23,724 bases of DNA from UBA5868 sp964482025 (GCA_964482025.1 CAYZVN010000050.1:1-23724); one strand, 5' to 3'. Shown: positions 15,953 through 23,724, counted from the first letter of the stretch. The notes: generated from the sequence alone by a model not told the origin. Translations and numbers: made by a program.

Positions 15953-16173
15953 TTAAATTTCGAATTCGCAAGCGCGCACGTCTCTGGTTCAATATTGCTG
16001 CGAGTGCAGCTTTTATTGCCCTGGCGATTTATGGCTGGGGTTTAACAGTAGAAACGGCCGTCGGATTTCTGGTCATATGTCTTGGGTTCCTGGTGGCGAT
16101 CATCTTTTTGGGAATGATCACCGGCTGGTTACTCCGTCTATCGCGCAGAGATGACGAACCGGGCGGCGAATGA
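15949..16173 (+). CDS. Small two-helix membrane protein, unknown function
   Basis: I do not recognise this 74-residue protein. It has a strongly basic N-terminus (KFRIRKRARLW), two hydrophobic segments (about residues 13-32 and 36-58) separated by a short turn, and a charged tail (RRDDEPGGE), so both ends are probably cytoplasmic. An ATG at 15904 in the same frame would overlap the HAD gene by 49 bases. I prefer TTG 15949, which overlaps the HAD stop as TTGA and has GCGAGG five bases upstream. The coding call rests on that spacing and the membrane pattern. Confidence 0.6.
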   Translation: MIKFRIRKRARLWFNIAASAAFIALAIYGWGLTVETAVGFLVICLGFLVAIIFLGMITGWLLRLSRRDDEPGGE

Positions 16174-16189
16174 ATATACCGTGCGTGGC

Positions 16190-16195
16190 TATACT
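16190..16195 (+). promoter_or_regulatory. Possible -10 box upstream of the acyl-CoA dehydrogenase
   Basis: TATACT preceded by TGGC resembles a -10 element in the 113-base gap before the dehydrogenase. No good -35 lies at the expected distance. Nothing else stands out in this gap. Confidence 0.25.
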
Positions 16196-16286
16196 GAAAT
16201 CATCGTCGGCAGTTGCCAATCTAATGGCGCGCGGGAGCGCTCCATGCCAAGGAAACCGATTCAAAATCATTGAGAGGATTTAGCTT

Positions 16287-18065
16287 ATGGCGGACATCAA
16301 ACTTCCGATACGGGACATGCAGTTCGTACTCTTCGACCTGTTTGACTACGAGGCGCATTGCCAAGCGATTCCACAATATGCGGAAACCAGCGCCGATGTG
16401 GTGAATGCCATTATGGAAGAGCTGGCCAAGTTCTGTGAGAACGTTCTAGCGCCGCTCAATGCCGTCGGAGACCGCGAAGGATGCCAATTGAATGGTCACG
16501 AGGTGAAAACGCCCAGCGGTTTCCGTGAGGCCTACCAGCAGTTTGTCGCCGCGGGTTGGCCCTCTATGTGTAACGACACGACCTATGGTGGGCAAGGGCT
16601 GCCGGAATCTCTCGGCTCGTTGATGAATGAGAGTGTCGGCACCGCGAACTGGTCTTGGGGGATGTACCCCGGACTTTCTCACGGCGCCACGCGCACCTTG
16701 GCTGAGCACGGCACCGATGAGCAGCGTCAAATCTATTTGACTAAGCTGGTAGAAGGCGCCTGGACGGGCACTATGTGCTTGACGGAGGCACACTGCGGGA
16801 CCGACTTGGGTATGCTCAAGACCAAGGCGGAGCCAGCCGACGACGGCAGCTATACCATTAGCGGCACCAAAATCTTTATTTCTGCCGGTGAACACGACCT
16901 AGCGGAGAATATTGTTCATATAGTGCTGGCGCGGCTGCCGGATGCGCCAGAAGGAACCAAAGGTATATCGCTTTTTATTGTTCCCAAAGTTTTGCCAGAC
17001 GGTACGCGCAATCAAGTTTTTTGCGGTTCGCTGGAACACAAAATGGGCATCCATGGCAACGCTACGTGCGTGTTGAATTTCGACGGCGCCAAAGGCTTTT
17101 TGCTGGGGCAGCCCAACCGCGGCCTCAACGCGATGTTCACCTTTATGAACCGCGCGCGCTTGGGCACTGCGGTCCAAGGGCTTTGTCACGCCGAGTTTGG
17201 CTATCAGCAGTCCTTGGCTTACGCCAAAGAGCGTTTGCAAATGCGCGCGCTCTCGGGGCCCAAAAATCCTGACGGCCCGGCGGATCCGATTATCGTCCAC
17301 CCCGATGTTCGCCGCATGCTGCTCACTCAGAAAGCCTTCACCGAAGGCAGTCGGATGCTCGCCTATTTCACCGCAATCCAATTGGATATCGAAGATTACG
17401 GCACCGATGAAGAGGCACGCAAAGAAGCGGCCGATTTATTGGCATTTCTCACCCCCATAGCCAAAGCATTTATGACGGAGTTTGGCTTTGAATGTGCTAA
17501 TCACGCGATGCAATGTTTTGGTGGGCATGGCTATATCAGCGAATGGGGTGTAGAGCAAAATGTGCGCGACGCCCGTATTGCCATGCTTTACGAGGGCACT
17601 ACCGGCATCCAAGCACTGGACCTCCTGGGGCGCAAAGTGCTGATGACGCAAGGGGAAACGCTGCGGCGCTTTACCAAGCTGATTCACAAGTTTTGTAAGG
17701 CGAATGCCGAGAACGAGAACCTGAAATCGTTGATTGAGGTCTTGGCGCAGCACAATAAAGAGTGGGGTGATCTCACCATGCATATTGGCCTCAAGGCCAT
17801 GGAGAACCAAGAAGAAGTCGGCGCCGCCGCAGTGGATTATCTGATGTACTCCGGTTATATCGCGCTGGCGTATTTTTGGGCGCAAGCAGCTGCCAAGGCA
17901 CATGAGAAAATCGCTGAAGGCACGTCGGAACAAAGTTTTTTTGAGGCGAAAATCAAAACCGCGAACTTCTACTTCGCCCGCATACTGCCGCGCACACGAA
18001 TGCATTTTGCTGCAATACATTCAGGTGTCGATAATTTGTTGGCGCTGGAAGCAGAGCAGTTTTAA
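16287..18065 (+). CDS. Acyl-CoA dehydrogenase with extra C-terminal domain
   Basis: A 592-residue FAD enzyme that introduces the alpha-beta double bond in an acyl-CoA, passing electrons to ETF. Signatures include MCLTEAHCGTDLGMLKTKAEP (FAD/substrate loop), YTISGTKIFISAGEHD, a mid-region HKMGIHGNATCVLNFDGA, and the C-terminal CFGGHGYISEWGVEQNVRDARIAMLYEGTTGIQALDL with probable catalytic base E436. At nearly 600 residues it is longer than classical 380-residue enzymes; the additional C-terminal helical domain places it with the DmdC/FadE5-like group. The substrate could be a fatty acyl-CoA or methylmercaptopropionyl-CoA and is not decidable here. GAGAGG precedes the ATG. It stands alone, closed by a strong terminator. 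Confidence 0.92.
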   Translation: MADIKLPIRDMQFVLFDLFDYEAHCQAIPQYAETSADVVNAIMEELAKFCENVLAPLNAVGDREGCQLNGHEVKTPSGFREAYQQFVAAGWPSMCNDTTYGGQGLPESLGSLMNESVGTANWSWGMYPGLSHGATRTLAEHGTDEQRQIYLTKLVEGAWTGTMCLTEAHCGTDLGMLKTKAEPADDGSYTISGTKIFISAGEHDLAENIVHIVLARLPDAPEGTKGISLFIVPKVLPDGTRNQVFCGSLEHKMGIHGNATCVLNFDGAKGFLLGQPNRGLNAMFTFMNRARLGTAVQGLCHAEFGYQQSLAYAKERLQMRALSGPKNPDGPADPIIVHPDVRRMLLTQKAFTEGSRMLAYFTAIQLDIEDYGTDEEARKEAADLLAFLTPIAKAFMTEFGFECANHAMQCFGGHGYISEWGVEQNVRDARIAMLYEGTTGIQALDLLGRKVLMTQGETLRRFTKLIHKFCKANAENENLKSLIEVLAQHNKEWGDLTMHIGLKAMENQEEVGAAAVDYLMYSGYIALAYFWAQAAAKAHEKIAEGTSEQSFFEAKIKTANFYFARILPRTRMHFAAIHSGVDNLLALEAEQF

Positions 18066-18067
18066 GA

Positions 18068-18094
18068 AAAACGCCGGGCAAGTCCCGGCGTTTT
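18068..18094 (+). terminator. Intrinsic terminator of the acyl-CoA dehydrogenase gene
   Basis: AAAACGCCGGG, loop CAAGT, then CCCGGCGTTTT form a perfect 11-base-pair stem with a T-run, starting three bases after the stop codon. Confidence 0.92.
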
Positions 18095-18116
18095 ATTTCA
18101 TTACCTTTTCTTTCTC

Positions 18117-18134
18117 AAAAAACCGCTAAAGCGG
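18117..18134 (-). terminator. Terminator of the egtBD operon
   Basis: On the minus strand CCGCT-TT-AGCGG is followed by six T residues, about 60 bases after the egtD stop. The stem is short but GC-rich. It faces the terminator at 18068, so the two convergent transcripts are separated. Confidence 0.65.
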
Positions 18135-18192
18135 ATTTGTCGCGCGGAGGTTTTGCCGTGGCACGTTTGTGTTCAAGGGCGATAACCTCGGC

Positions 18193-19170
18193 TTAATTTG
18201 CCGACAAATAATGCACGCTAAACAACTTCTCTTTATCCGTCCAAACTTGCTCATGGTGAAAGCCGCACTCATGACTCAGGCGAGTAATGCTCTCGATGGA
18301 GTACTTGTAAGAATTCTCCGTATGAATGGTCTCACCTTCGCGAAATGAAAACGGATGTCCGTCGATGGTAACCACCTGATCGGCTAAGCTCACCAAATGC
18401 ATTTCGATGCGCGAATAGCGCGGATTGAAAAAAGCGTAATGTTCAAACTGGTGCAGTTTGAAATTCGCTCCTAGTTCTCGGTTTATTCGCCGCAGCAGGT
18501 TCAAGTTAAAATCCGCCGTGACGCCATCGTAATCGTTATAGGCGTGATGCAAGCGATTGGGTGATTTAATGAGATCCACGCCGAGAATAAAACCGTCGCC
18601 AGGCGCTAAAAACTTGCGGATATTGCGTAGGAATTGACCCGCCTCCACCGGTGTGAAGTTGGAGATGGTCGATCCGGGGAAAAAGACGATTTGGCGGCCG
18701 CTATTCACAGCCTCAGGAATCTTTGGCAGGCTGATAAGGGCAGTGTAATCTGCCACCAGTGGGTAAATTGCGAGCGAGGGGAATTCGCGTTTTAGTCGTC
18801 GCGACGAATCGAAGAGCATTTCCGCAGAGATATCAACGGGGACATAACAGCGGGGCTCTTGCAGAGCGCGAAGCAGGTTGCGGATTTTTATACCGTCGCC
18901 GGAGCCATATTCAATCACCGTCGCATAGGGGCCTACCCGCGCCGAAATTTCCGGCAGAATTTCGTCGAGCAATTGCAGCTCTGTCCGGGTGATGTAGTAT
19001 TCCGCCGTTTGGCAGATCTCCGTGAACAACATAGAACCGCGTTCGTCGTAAAGATATTTACACGGGATTTCCTTCTGGCTCTTTGCCAATCCCTCCATAA
19101 CGTCCAGCAGGAAGGTGGAATGTTGCTCGAACGGAAGGGAGGTTTGAGATTGGGATTTAAGTAAGATCAT
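18193..19170 (-). CDS. egtD: L-histidine N-alpha-methyltransferase EgtD
   Basis: Transfers three methyl groups from S-adenosylmethionine to histidine, giving hercynine, the first step of ergothioneine synthesis. The 325-residue protein has KYLYDERGSMLFTEIC (38-53), TAEYYITRTE (55-64), the SAM-binding VIEYGSGDG (85-93), PVDIS (111-115), VFFPGSTISNFTP (162-174), YNDYDGVTADFNLNLLRRIN (211-230) and YSRIEMHL (252-259), all in the order typical of the EgtD family. Length is standard. Its start ATG lies inside the 3' end of egtB (14-base overlap), so the two are translated together. No signal peptide: cytoplasmic. Confidence 0.95.
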   Translation of the reverse strand: MILLKSQSQTSLPFEQHSTFLLDVMEGLAKSQKEIPCKYLYDERGSMLFTEICQTAEYYITRTELQLLDEILPEISARVGPYATVIEYGSGDGIKIRNLLRALQEPRCYVPVDISAEMLFDSSRRLKREFPSLAIYPLVADYTALISLPKIPEAVNSGRQIVFFPGSTISNFTPVEAGQFLRNIRKFLAPGDGFILGVDLIKSPNRLHHAYNDYDGVTADFNLNLLRRINRELGANFKLHQFEHYAFFNPRYSRIEMHLVSLADQVVTIDGHPFSFREGETIHTENSYKYSIESITRLSHECGFHHEQVWTDKEKLFSVHYLSAN

Positions 19171-20491
19171 CGGCGAGCCTCACTCCACTGAATTGCCAGC
19201 TGGCGGTAACAGGAAAAAAATTGCGGTAACTGGCGCGAATATGGCCTTGCGCAGTGGCGCAGGAGCCGCCGCGCAACACCCACTGATTCACCATAAACTT
19301 GCCGTTGTACTCACCCACCGCACCAAGAGGGGGCCGGTAACCGGGGTAGGGTAAATAGGCGCTAGATGTCCACTCCCAAACATCACCGAACAGCTGCTGC
19401 AATCCGGTCGCTCTACTTGTTGCGCAGCGTGGGTGCAGAGTGTGGCGGTCGAGAAAATGGCCGGAAGACGAAGGGTGGGATTGGGCGGCCAGCTCCCATT
19501 CGTATTCTGTCGGCAGGCGCTTACCGGCCCAGCTGGCAAACGCGCTCGCTTCGAAGTAGTTTAAATGGCACACCGGCTCGCTGAGTGCTACCGGCAAGCG
19601 CCCCGCCAATGTGTAGGTGAACCATTGGCCGTCTCGATGCTGCCAATAGAGCGGGGCTTCCGCGCGATTGCTTTGTACCCACGCCCACCCCTCGGATAAC
19701 CAGTGACGCGGATCGTGATAACCGCCGTCTTCAATAAATGCCAGATACTCAGCGTTGATGACCGGGCGGTTGGCGAGACGGAAGCCCTGCACAAAAGCCT
19801 TATGGCGCGGTTGTTCATTGTCGAACGCGAAGGCATCCCCGCCACTGCCGAACCAGGACTCTCCCGCCGCAAAGCTGACCCAGCGCAGTGGCACAGGCGC
19901 CGTTGCCGTTTCCTGCGGTTCTGCCAATGCGGGAAATTGCGGATTGAAGGATAAGGCGTGCTTGATATCAGTGACGATCAACTCCTGATGCTGTTGTTCG
20001 TGATGTATACCCAGCTCGATCAGCCGAAGTTCGGCGGGGCTAAAGGTGTCCCAGCGCTCCAGCAGCTGTTCTTCCACCGCTTGGCGGTAATTGCCAATGT
20101 CGGCAAGGGAGGGGCGGGAGATTAGGCCGCGATGGGGGCGGCTATATTGCTGGCCAACTTGGTTGTAGTAGGAGTTAAACAGGTACTCAAAATGCCGATT
20201 CGGAGCCGCACTGGCATTTCGTGGTTTCAGCACAAAGGTGTCAAAAAACCATGAGGTGTGGGCCAAATGCCATTTGGTGGGACTCGCCTCGGGCATGGAC
20301 TGGAGCATCTGGTCTTCGGCGCTCAGCCTCTCGGTCAACTGCGTGGTGGTTGCGCGGGTGTGGCGAAACTGTGCCTGCAGCCGGGCGGAATCTAAGGGCG
20401 CGACCGGAGCGGATGGCAGCGTCGAGTCTTCGACAAGTAAATGGTCATCGAAGGGTGTGTTGTCGGCGAAAGAGCTCGCTGTCTTATTCAC
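19157..20491 (-). CDS. egtB: Ergothioneine synthase EgtB (sulfoxide synthase)
   Basis: A non-heme iron oxygenase that joins hercynine to cysteine or gamma-glutamylcysteine and oxidises the sulfur. The 444-residue protein has an N-terminal DinB-like helical domain with the probable iron ligands H78 (KWHLAHTSWFF) and H164/H168 (GIHHEQQHQELI). A C-terminal formylglycine-generating-enzyme-like domain follows from about residue 203, with DNEQPRH, CHLNYFEASAFASWAGKRLPTEYEWELAA, GDVWEWTSSAYLPYPGY and VLRGGSCAT. The start is GTG 20491 with AAGGGA upstream. The egtB-egtD pair, without egtA, egtC or egtE nearby, is the compact arrangement seen in many proteobacteria. Thiol donor cannot be assigned with confidence by eye. 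A weak promoter may lie at 20567-20594 (TTCAAT, 16 bases, TAAACT on minus). Confidence 0.93.
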   Translation of the reverse strand: MNKTASSFADNTPFDDHLLVEDSTLPSAPVAPLDSARLQAQFRHTRATTTQLTERLSAEDQMLQSMPEASPTKWHLAHTSWFFDTFVLKPRNASAAPNRHFEYLFNSYYNQVGQQYSRPHRGLISRPSLADIGNYRQAVEEQLLERWDTFSPAELRLIELGIHHEQQHQELIVTDIKHALSFNPQFPALAEPQETATAPVPLRWVSFAAGESWFGSGGDAFAFDNEQPRHKAFVQGFRLANRPVINAEYLAFIEDGGYHDPRHWLSEGWAWVQSNRAEAPLYWQHRDGQWFTYTLAGRLPVALSEPVCHLNYFEASAFASWAGKRLPTEYEWELAAQSHPSSSGHFLDRHTLHPRCATSRATGLQQLFGDVWEWTSSAYLPYPGYRPPLGAVGEYNGKFMVNQWVLRGGSCATAQGHIRASYRNFFPVTASWQFSGVRLADDLT

Positions 20492-20605
20492 GTTGGGAAT
20501 CCCTTATCGAGGCCGATGTCAGCTAGCTGGCTAGAGCACGGCGCGCTTAATGGAAGGGCGTTGCCGAGTTTACGAGCGGGGCAGGGCGATTGAATGTACG
20601 CAGTC

Positions 20606-20616
20606 TCACACTGTGA
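20606..20616. repeat. Short perfect dyad in the egtB-guaB divergent region
   Basis: TCACA-C-TGTGA is an 11-base inverted repeat midway between the two divergent genes. It could be an operator. The half-site order is the reverse of a CRP site, so I do not call CRP. Confidence 0.3.
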
Positions 20617-20665
20617 CCATGCGTGGAAATGAGGTTCCGGCGCGACCGGCGCAGTGCGTTTGCGA

Positions 20666-20694
20666 TTTACCCGGTTGCTTAGAATCCCTATAAT
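20666..20694 (+). promoter_or_regulatory. Sigma70-type promoter of guaB
   Basis: TTTACC (-35, 20666-20671), a 17-base spacer and a consensus TATAAT (-10, 20689-20694) lie 43 bases before the guaB ATG. GTGCGG follows the -10, a partly GC-rich discriminator consistent with growth-rate or stringent control. Confidence 0.8.
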
Positions 20695-20737
20695 GTGCGG
20701 TTTATCTCGCCCCCGATACAGCCCAAGGTGGACACCC

Positions 20738-22213
20738 ATGCTGAGAATTCTTCAAGAGGCACTGACTTTCGATGACGTTTTGCTGATACCGCGTTTTTCT
20801 GCGATTACGGCCAAAGATGTCTCGCTCAAAACCCAGCTGACACGGGCGATTACGCTGAATATTCCGTTGATGTCTGCGGCGATGGATACGGTGACCGAGT
20901 CGCGTTTGGCTATCGCCCTGGCCCAGGAAGGGGGAATCGGCATCATTCACAAGAGTATGTCTATCGAACAGCAGGCCGCCGAAGTTCGCGCGGTGAAAAA
21001 ATTTGAGGCAGGTGTTGTTAAAGACCCTATCACCATCAACGCCGATGCAACCATCAAAGAGCTGGCCGCGCTGACGCGCCAACACCAGATCTCCGGTGTT
21101 CCGGTGCTGGAGAAGGGTGAGCTGGTGGGTATCGTCACCGGGCGCGATGTGCGCTTCGAGCCGAACCTCCACACCACCGTCGCTAGCATCATGACACCGA
21201 AAGATAAGCTGGTAACCGTTAAAGAAGGTGCCAGTGCAGAGGAAATTCGCACGCTGCTGCACAAGCATCGCATCGAAAAGGTTTTGGTGGTCAACGACAA
21301 TTTCGATCTGCGCGGGCTGATCACCGTAAAAGATATGAACAAGGCCCAGATGTTCCCCAATGCCTGTAAAGACGGAGATGGCAGTCTGCGCGTAGGGGCT
21401 TCGGTAGGCACCAGCCCCGACACTGATGACCGTGTGGAAGCCTTGGTAGCCGCGGGGGTTGATGTGCTGGTGGTGGACACCGCACACGGGCATTCCAAAA
21501 ACGTGTTGGAGCGGGTTAAACGCATTAAGAAGCTCTATCCAGACGTTCAGGTGATTGGCGGCAATATCGCCACGGGAGAGGCCGCCCTGGCACTGGTAGA
21601 GGCCGGCGCAGATGCAGTTAAGGTCGGCATAGGCCCCGGCTCCATTTGTACCACCCGCATTGTGACCGGTGTGGGTGTGCCGCAAATCTCGGCGATCGCC
21701 AATGTTGCTGCGGCTCTCAAAGGTAGCGATGTGCCGATTATCGCCGATGGCGGGGTGCGCTTTTCGGGCGATGTTTCCAAAGCTATAGTCGCCGGTGCCC
21801 ACGTGGTGATGATGGGTTCCATGTTTGCCGGAACGGAAGAAGCGCCCGGTGAGGTTGAGCTGTTTCAGGGCAGAACCTATAAGTCCTATCGCGGCATGGG
21901 TTCGCTCGGCGCCATGAGCAAAACCCAAGGCTCCTCCGACCGCTACTTCCAGGATTCCAGCCAAGGCGCAGAAAAATTGGTGCCCGAGGGCATCGAAGGT
22001 CGCGTGGCCTACAAAGGCCCATTGAATGCAATCGTGCATCAACTGATGGGTGGCCTGCGCGCCGCTATGGGCTATACCGGTTGTGTGGACATTGAAACCA
22101 TGCGCAGTAAGCCCGAATTTGTGCGCGTGACTAGCGCCGGCATGGGCGAAAGCCATGTGCACGATGTCAGCATCACCAAGGAAGCGCCCAACTATCCCGT
22201 TGGCAGTCGCTAA
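20738..22213 (+). CDS. guaB: Inosine-5'-monophosphate dehydrogenase
   Basis: Oxidises IMP to XMP with NAD, the committed step to guanine nucleotides. The 491-residue protein starts with LRILQEALTFDDVLLIPRFS and carries the AMDTVTESRLAIALAQEGGIGIIHKSM block, two CBS domains (about residues 93-205), then the barrel with VDTAHGHS and the catalytic loop GIGPGSICTTRIVTGVGVPQ, where C304 forms the covalent intermediate. ADGGVRFSGD and the SYRGMGSLGAM flap also match. An upstream in-frame start at 20654 overlaps the promoter and adds unrelated residues. ATG 20738, with AAGGTGG before it, is right. guaA follows after a terminator-like hairpin, the usual guaBA order. Confidence 0.97.
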   Translation: MLRILQEALTFDDVLLIPRFSAITAKDVSLKTQLTRAITLNIPLMSAAMDTVTESRLAIALAQEGGIGIIHKSMSIEQQAAEVRAVKKFEAGVVKDPITINADATIKELAALTRQHQISGVPVLEKGELVGIVTGRDVRFEPNLHTTVASIMTPKDKLVTVKEGASAEEIRTLLHKHRIEKVLVVNDNFDLRGLITVKDMNKAQMFPNACKDGDGSLRVGASVGTSPDTDDRVEALVAAGVDVLVVDTAHGHSKNVLERVKRIKKLYPDVQVIGGNIATGEAALALVEAGADAVKVGIGPGSICTTRIVTGVGVPQISAIANVAAALKGSDVPIIADGGVRFSGDVSKAIVAGAHVVMMGSMFAGTEEAPGEVELFQGRTYKSYRGMGSLGAMSKTQGSSDRYFQDSSQGAEKLVPEGIEGRVAYKGPLNAIVHQLMGGLRAAMGYTGCVDIETMRSKPEFVRVTSAGMGESHVHDVSITKEAPNYPVGSR

Positions 22214-22260
22214 TACCCGGACGGGCGGCGTCACCGCAATGCGTCTTGCACGACTCCAGC

Positions 22261-22284
22261 GAAAACCCGCTTAAGCGGGTTTTC
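22261..22284 (+). terminator. Terminator or attenuator-like hairpin between guaB and guaA
   Basis: A perfect 24-base palindrome: GAAAACCCGCTT followed by its reverse complement, then TTGTTTTTAA. The stem of about ten pairs with a T-rich tail looks like an intrinsic terminator, 47 bases after the guaB stop and 34 before guaA. Confidence 0.85.
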
Positions 22285-22318
22285 TTGTTTTTAACCCCCT
22301 TTTTACGACAGATAAACC

Positions 22319-23724
22319 ATGGCAATTGATATTCACGCCCAGCGTATCCTGATTCTCGACTTTGGCTCCCAATACACCCAACTGATCGCCCGTCGCGTGC
22401 GCGAGATCGGTGTCTATTGTGAAATTCGCGCCTTCGATATTACCGAGGCAGAGGTTCGCGAATATGCGCCCAAAGGCATCATTCTGGCAGGGGGGCCGGA
22501 GTCGGTTATTGAGCTGAATTCACCGCGCGCACCGCAAATTGTGTTTGAACTAGGAGTACCGGTGCTCGGGGTGTGCTATGGCATGCAAACCATGGCAGAG
22601 CAATTGGGCGGTGAGGTTGCCGGCTCTAATGTGCGGGAATTCGGTTACGCACAAATCAAAGTCGAGCAGGACAACGCGCTCTTCAAAAACGTTCAGGACC
22701 ACGTGGCGCCCGATGGCAAAGGTCTGTTGGATGTGTGGATGAGCCATGGCGACAAGGTAACGCGTGTGCCAGAAGGTTTTATTACCATCGCCTCTACCAG
22801 CTCCTGTCCCATAGCCGCTATGGCCGATCCTGCGCGGCACCTCTACGGCGTTCAGTTCCACCCGGAAGTCACCCACACTTTGCAGGGCAAGCGTATTTTT
22901 GAACATTTCTTGTTCGACCTGTGCCAGTGCGAACCCCTGTGGACACCGGCCAACATAGTAGAAGACGCTATAGCGCGAGTCCGCGAGCAAGTGGGGCAGG
23001 ACAAGGTGCTGTTGGGGCTGTCCGGCGGGGTGGACTCCTCGGTAGTGGCAGCGCTGCTGCACAGAGCCATAGGTGAGCAACTCACCTGCGTGTTCGTCGA
23101 CAACGGCTTGTTGCGCAAAAACGAAGGCGACCAAGTAATGGCCATGTTCGCCAAAAACATGGGCGTAAAAGTGATTCGCGTCGATGCGGAAGAGCGTTTC
23201 CTCAGCAAGCTCGCCGGCGTCTCTGAGCCGGAGCAGAAGCGCAAAATTATCGGCAACACCTTTATCGAAGTGTTCGATGACGAAGCGGCTAAACTGGACG
23301 ACGTAAAGTGGCTCGCCCAGGGCACTATCTACCCCGACGTAATCGAATCCGCCGCTTCTAAAACCGGTAAGGCACATGTCATTAAATCCCACCACAACGT
23401 CGGTGGCTTGCCGGAAGATATGACATTTAAACTGGTAGAACCTCTGCGCGAACTCTTTAAAGATGAAGTGCGCAAAATCGGTTTGGAGCTGGGTTTGCCC
23501 TACGACATGGTCTACCGCCACCCATTTCCCGGCCCGGGCTTGGGCGTGCGCATTCTCGGTGAAGTGAAAAAAGAATACGCCGATATTCTGCGCGAGGCCG
23601 ATGCCATATTTATCGAAGAACTTCACGCCGCCGACTGGTACCACAAAACCTCACAAGCGTTCGTCGTATTCCTGCCCATCAAATCCGTCGGCGTCGTCGG
23701 CGATGCCCGCCGCTACGAATGGGT
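22319..23724 (+). CDS. guaA: GMP synthase (glutamine-hydrolysing), N-terminal 468 codons
   Basis: Converts XMP to GMP using glutamine and ATP. Translation from ATG 22319 gives the class I glutamine amidotransferase domain (ILDFGSQYTQLIARRVRE at the start, C86 in GVCYGMQTMAEQLGG, and the His-Glu pair in GVQFHPEVTHT). The ATP pyrophosphatase P-loop LSGGVDSSVVAALL follows, with FVDNGLLRKNE. The XMP-binding region includes KSHHNVGGLPEDM and RHPFPGPGLGVRILGE. The frame is still open at the window end, leaving roughly 55-60 residues of a typical 525-residue protein outside. It has no strong ribosome binding site before the ATG (GATAAACC). Confidence 0.96.
   Translation, partial: MAIDIHAQRILILDFGSQYTQLIARRVREIGVYCEIRAFDITEAEVREYAPKGIILAGGPESVIELNSPRAPQIVFELGVPVLGVCYGMQTMAEQLGGEVAGSNVREFGYAQIKVEQDNALFKNVQDHVAPDGKGLLDVWMSHGDKVTRVPEGFITIASTSSCPIAAMADPARHLYGVQFHPEVTHTLQGKRIFEHFLFDLCQCEPLWTPANIVEDAIARVREQVGQDKVLLGLSGGVDSSVVAALLHRAIGEQLTCVFVDNGLLRKNEGDQVMAMFAKNMGVKVIRVDAEERFLSKLAGVSEPEQKRKIIGNTFIEVFDDEAAKLDDVKWLAQGTIYPDVIESAASKTGKAHVIKSHHNVGGLPEDMTFKLVEPLRELFKDEVRKIGLELGLPYDMVYRHPFPGPGLGVRILGEVKKEYADILREADAIFIEELHAADWYHKTSQAFVVFLPIKSVGVVGDARRYEW

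Noticed and set aside
20606..20616. Possible CRP site in the egtB-guaB region
   Set aside because: The half-sites are in inverted order (TCACA then TGTGA) with a one-base spacer, not TGTGA-N6-TCACA.
20658..20671. A GCAAACG half-site (minus strand) resembling a purine repressor operator near the guaB -35
   Set aside because: Only one half of the expected palindrome is present, and PurR is not expected outside enteric-like gammaproteobacteria.
20654..20737. N-terminal extension of GuaB from 20654
   Set aside because: It would include the -35 and -10 boxes of the guaB promoter in coding sequence.
20702..22234. A 510-codon open frame on the minus strand opposite guaB
   Set aside because: It is fully antisense to an unmistakable guaB, is rich in His, Gly and Gln as expected from complementing GC-rich codons, and shows no family motif.
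22550..23644. A 364-codon open frame on the minus strand opposite guaA
   Set aside because: It is antisense to clear GMP synthase coding sequence with intact P-loop and catalytic motifs; no ribosome binding site or domain supports it.

Overview
The window is an ordinary-looking, gene-dense stretch of a gammaproteobacterial chromosome with moderate-to-high GC. The smc-zipA-ligA block (ZipA is confined to gammaproteobacteria), a complete-type cytochrome c maturation system I (ccm), guaB-guaA, an aguA-aguB putrescine branch and an intracellular polyhydroxybutyrate (PHB) depolymerase fit a Pseudomonas-like or Cellvibrionales-like aerobe. The family-level placement is an inference from gene content only. 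I see no insertion sequence, integrase, CRISPR array, phage gene or toxin-antitoxin pair.

Left part (1-5650, all +): the 3' end of ccmF, then ccmG, a secreted protein I do not recognise, agmatine deiminase (aguA), N-carbamoylputrescine amidase (aguB) and phaZ. Short tandem duplications lie across the stop codons of ccmG, the unknown gene and aguB. A dyad of the form CTGC-N3-GCAG, resembling the known PhaR operator, sits upstream of phaZ. Between phaZ and the next + gene, a minus-strand tRNA-Val(UAC)/tRNA-Asp(GUC) pair has its own promoter and a terminator that can serve both strands.

Middle (5906-16173, all +): ccmH and ccmI, which normally follow ccmG directly, lie about 4.4 kb downstream of it behind their own extended -10 promoter. 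Then come smc (chromosome condensation), zipA (division), ligA (replication and repair), a GTGA-coupled transglycosylase-like lipoprotein, a Cof-type HAD phosphatase and a small two-helix membrane protein that probably starts with TTG.

Right part (16287-23724): a large acyl-CoA dehydrogenase of the type with an extra C-terminal domain (+), then an egtB-egtD ergothioneine operon on the minus strand, and divergently from it guaB followed by the first roughly 468 codons of guaA (purine/GMP synthesis), cut by the window end. I did not find a convincing undescribed system. The most interesting items are the stop-codon duplications, the split ccm locus, the candidate PhaR operator and two unassigned small proteins.
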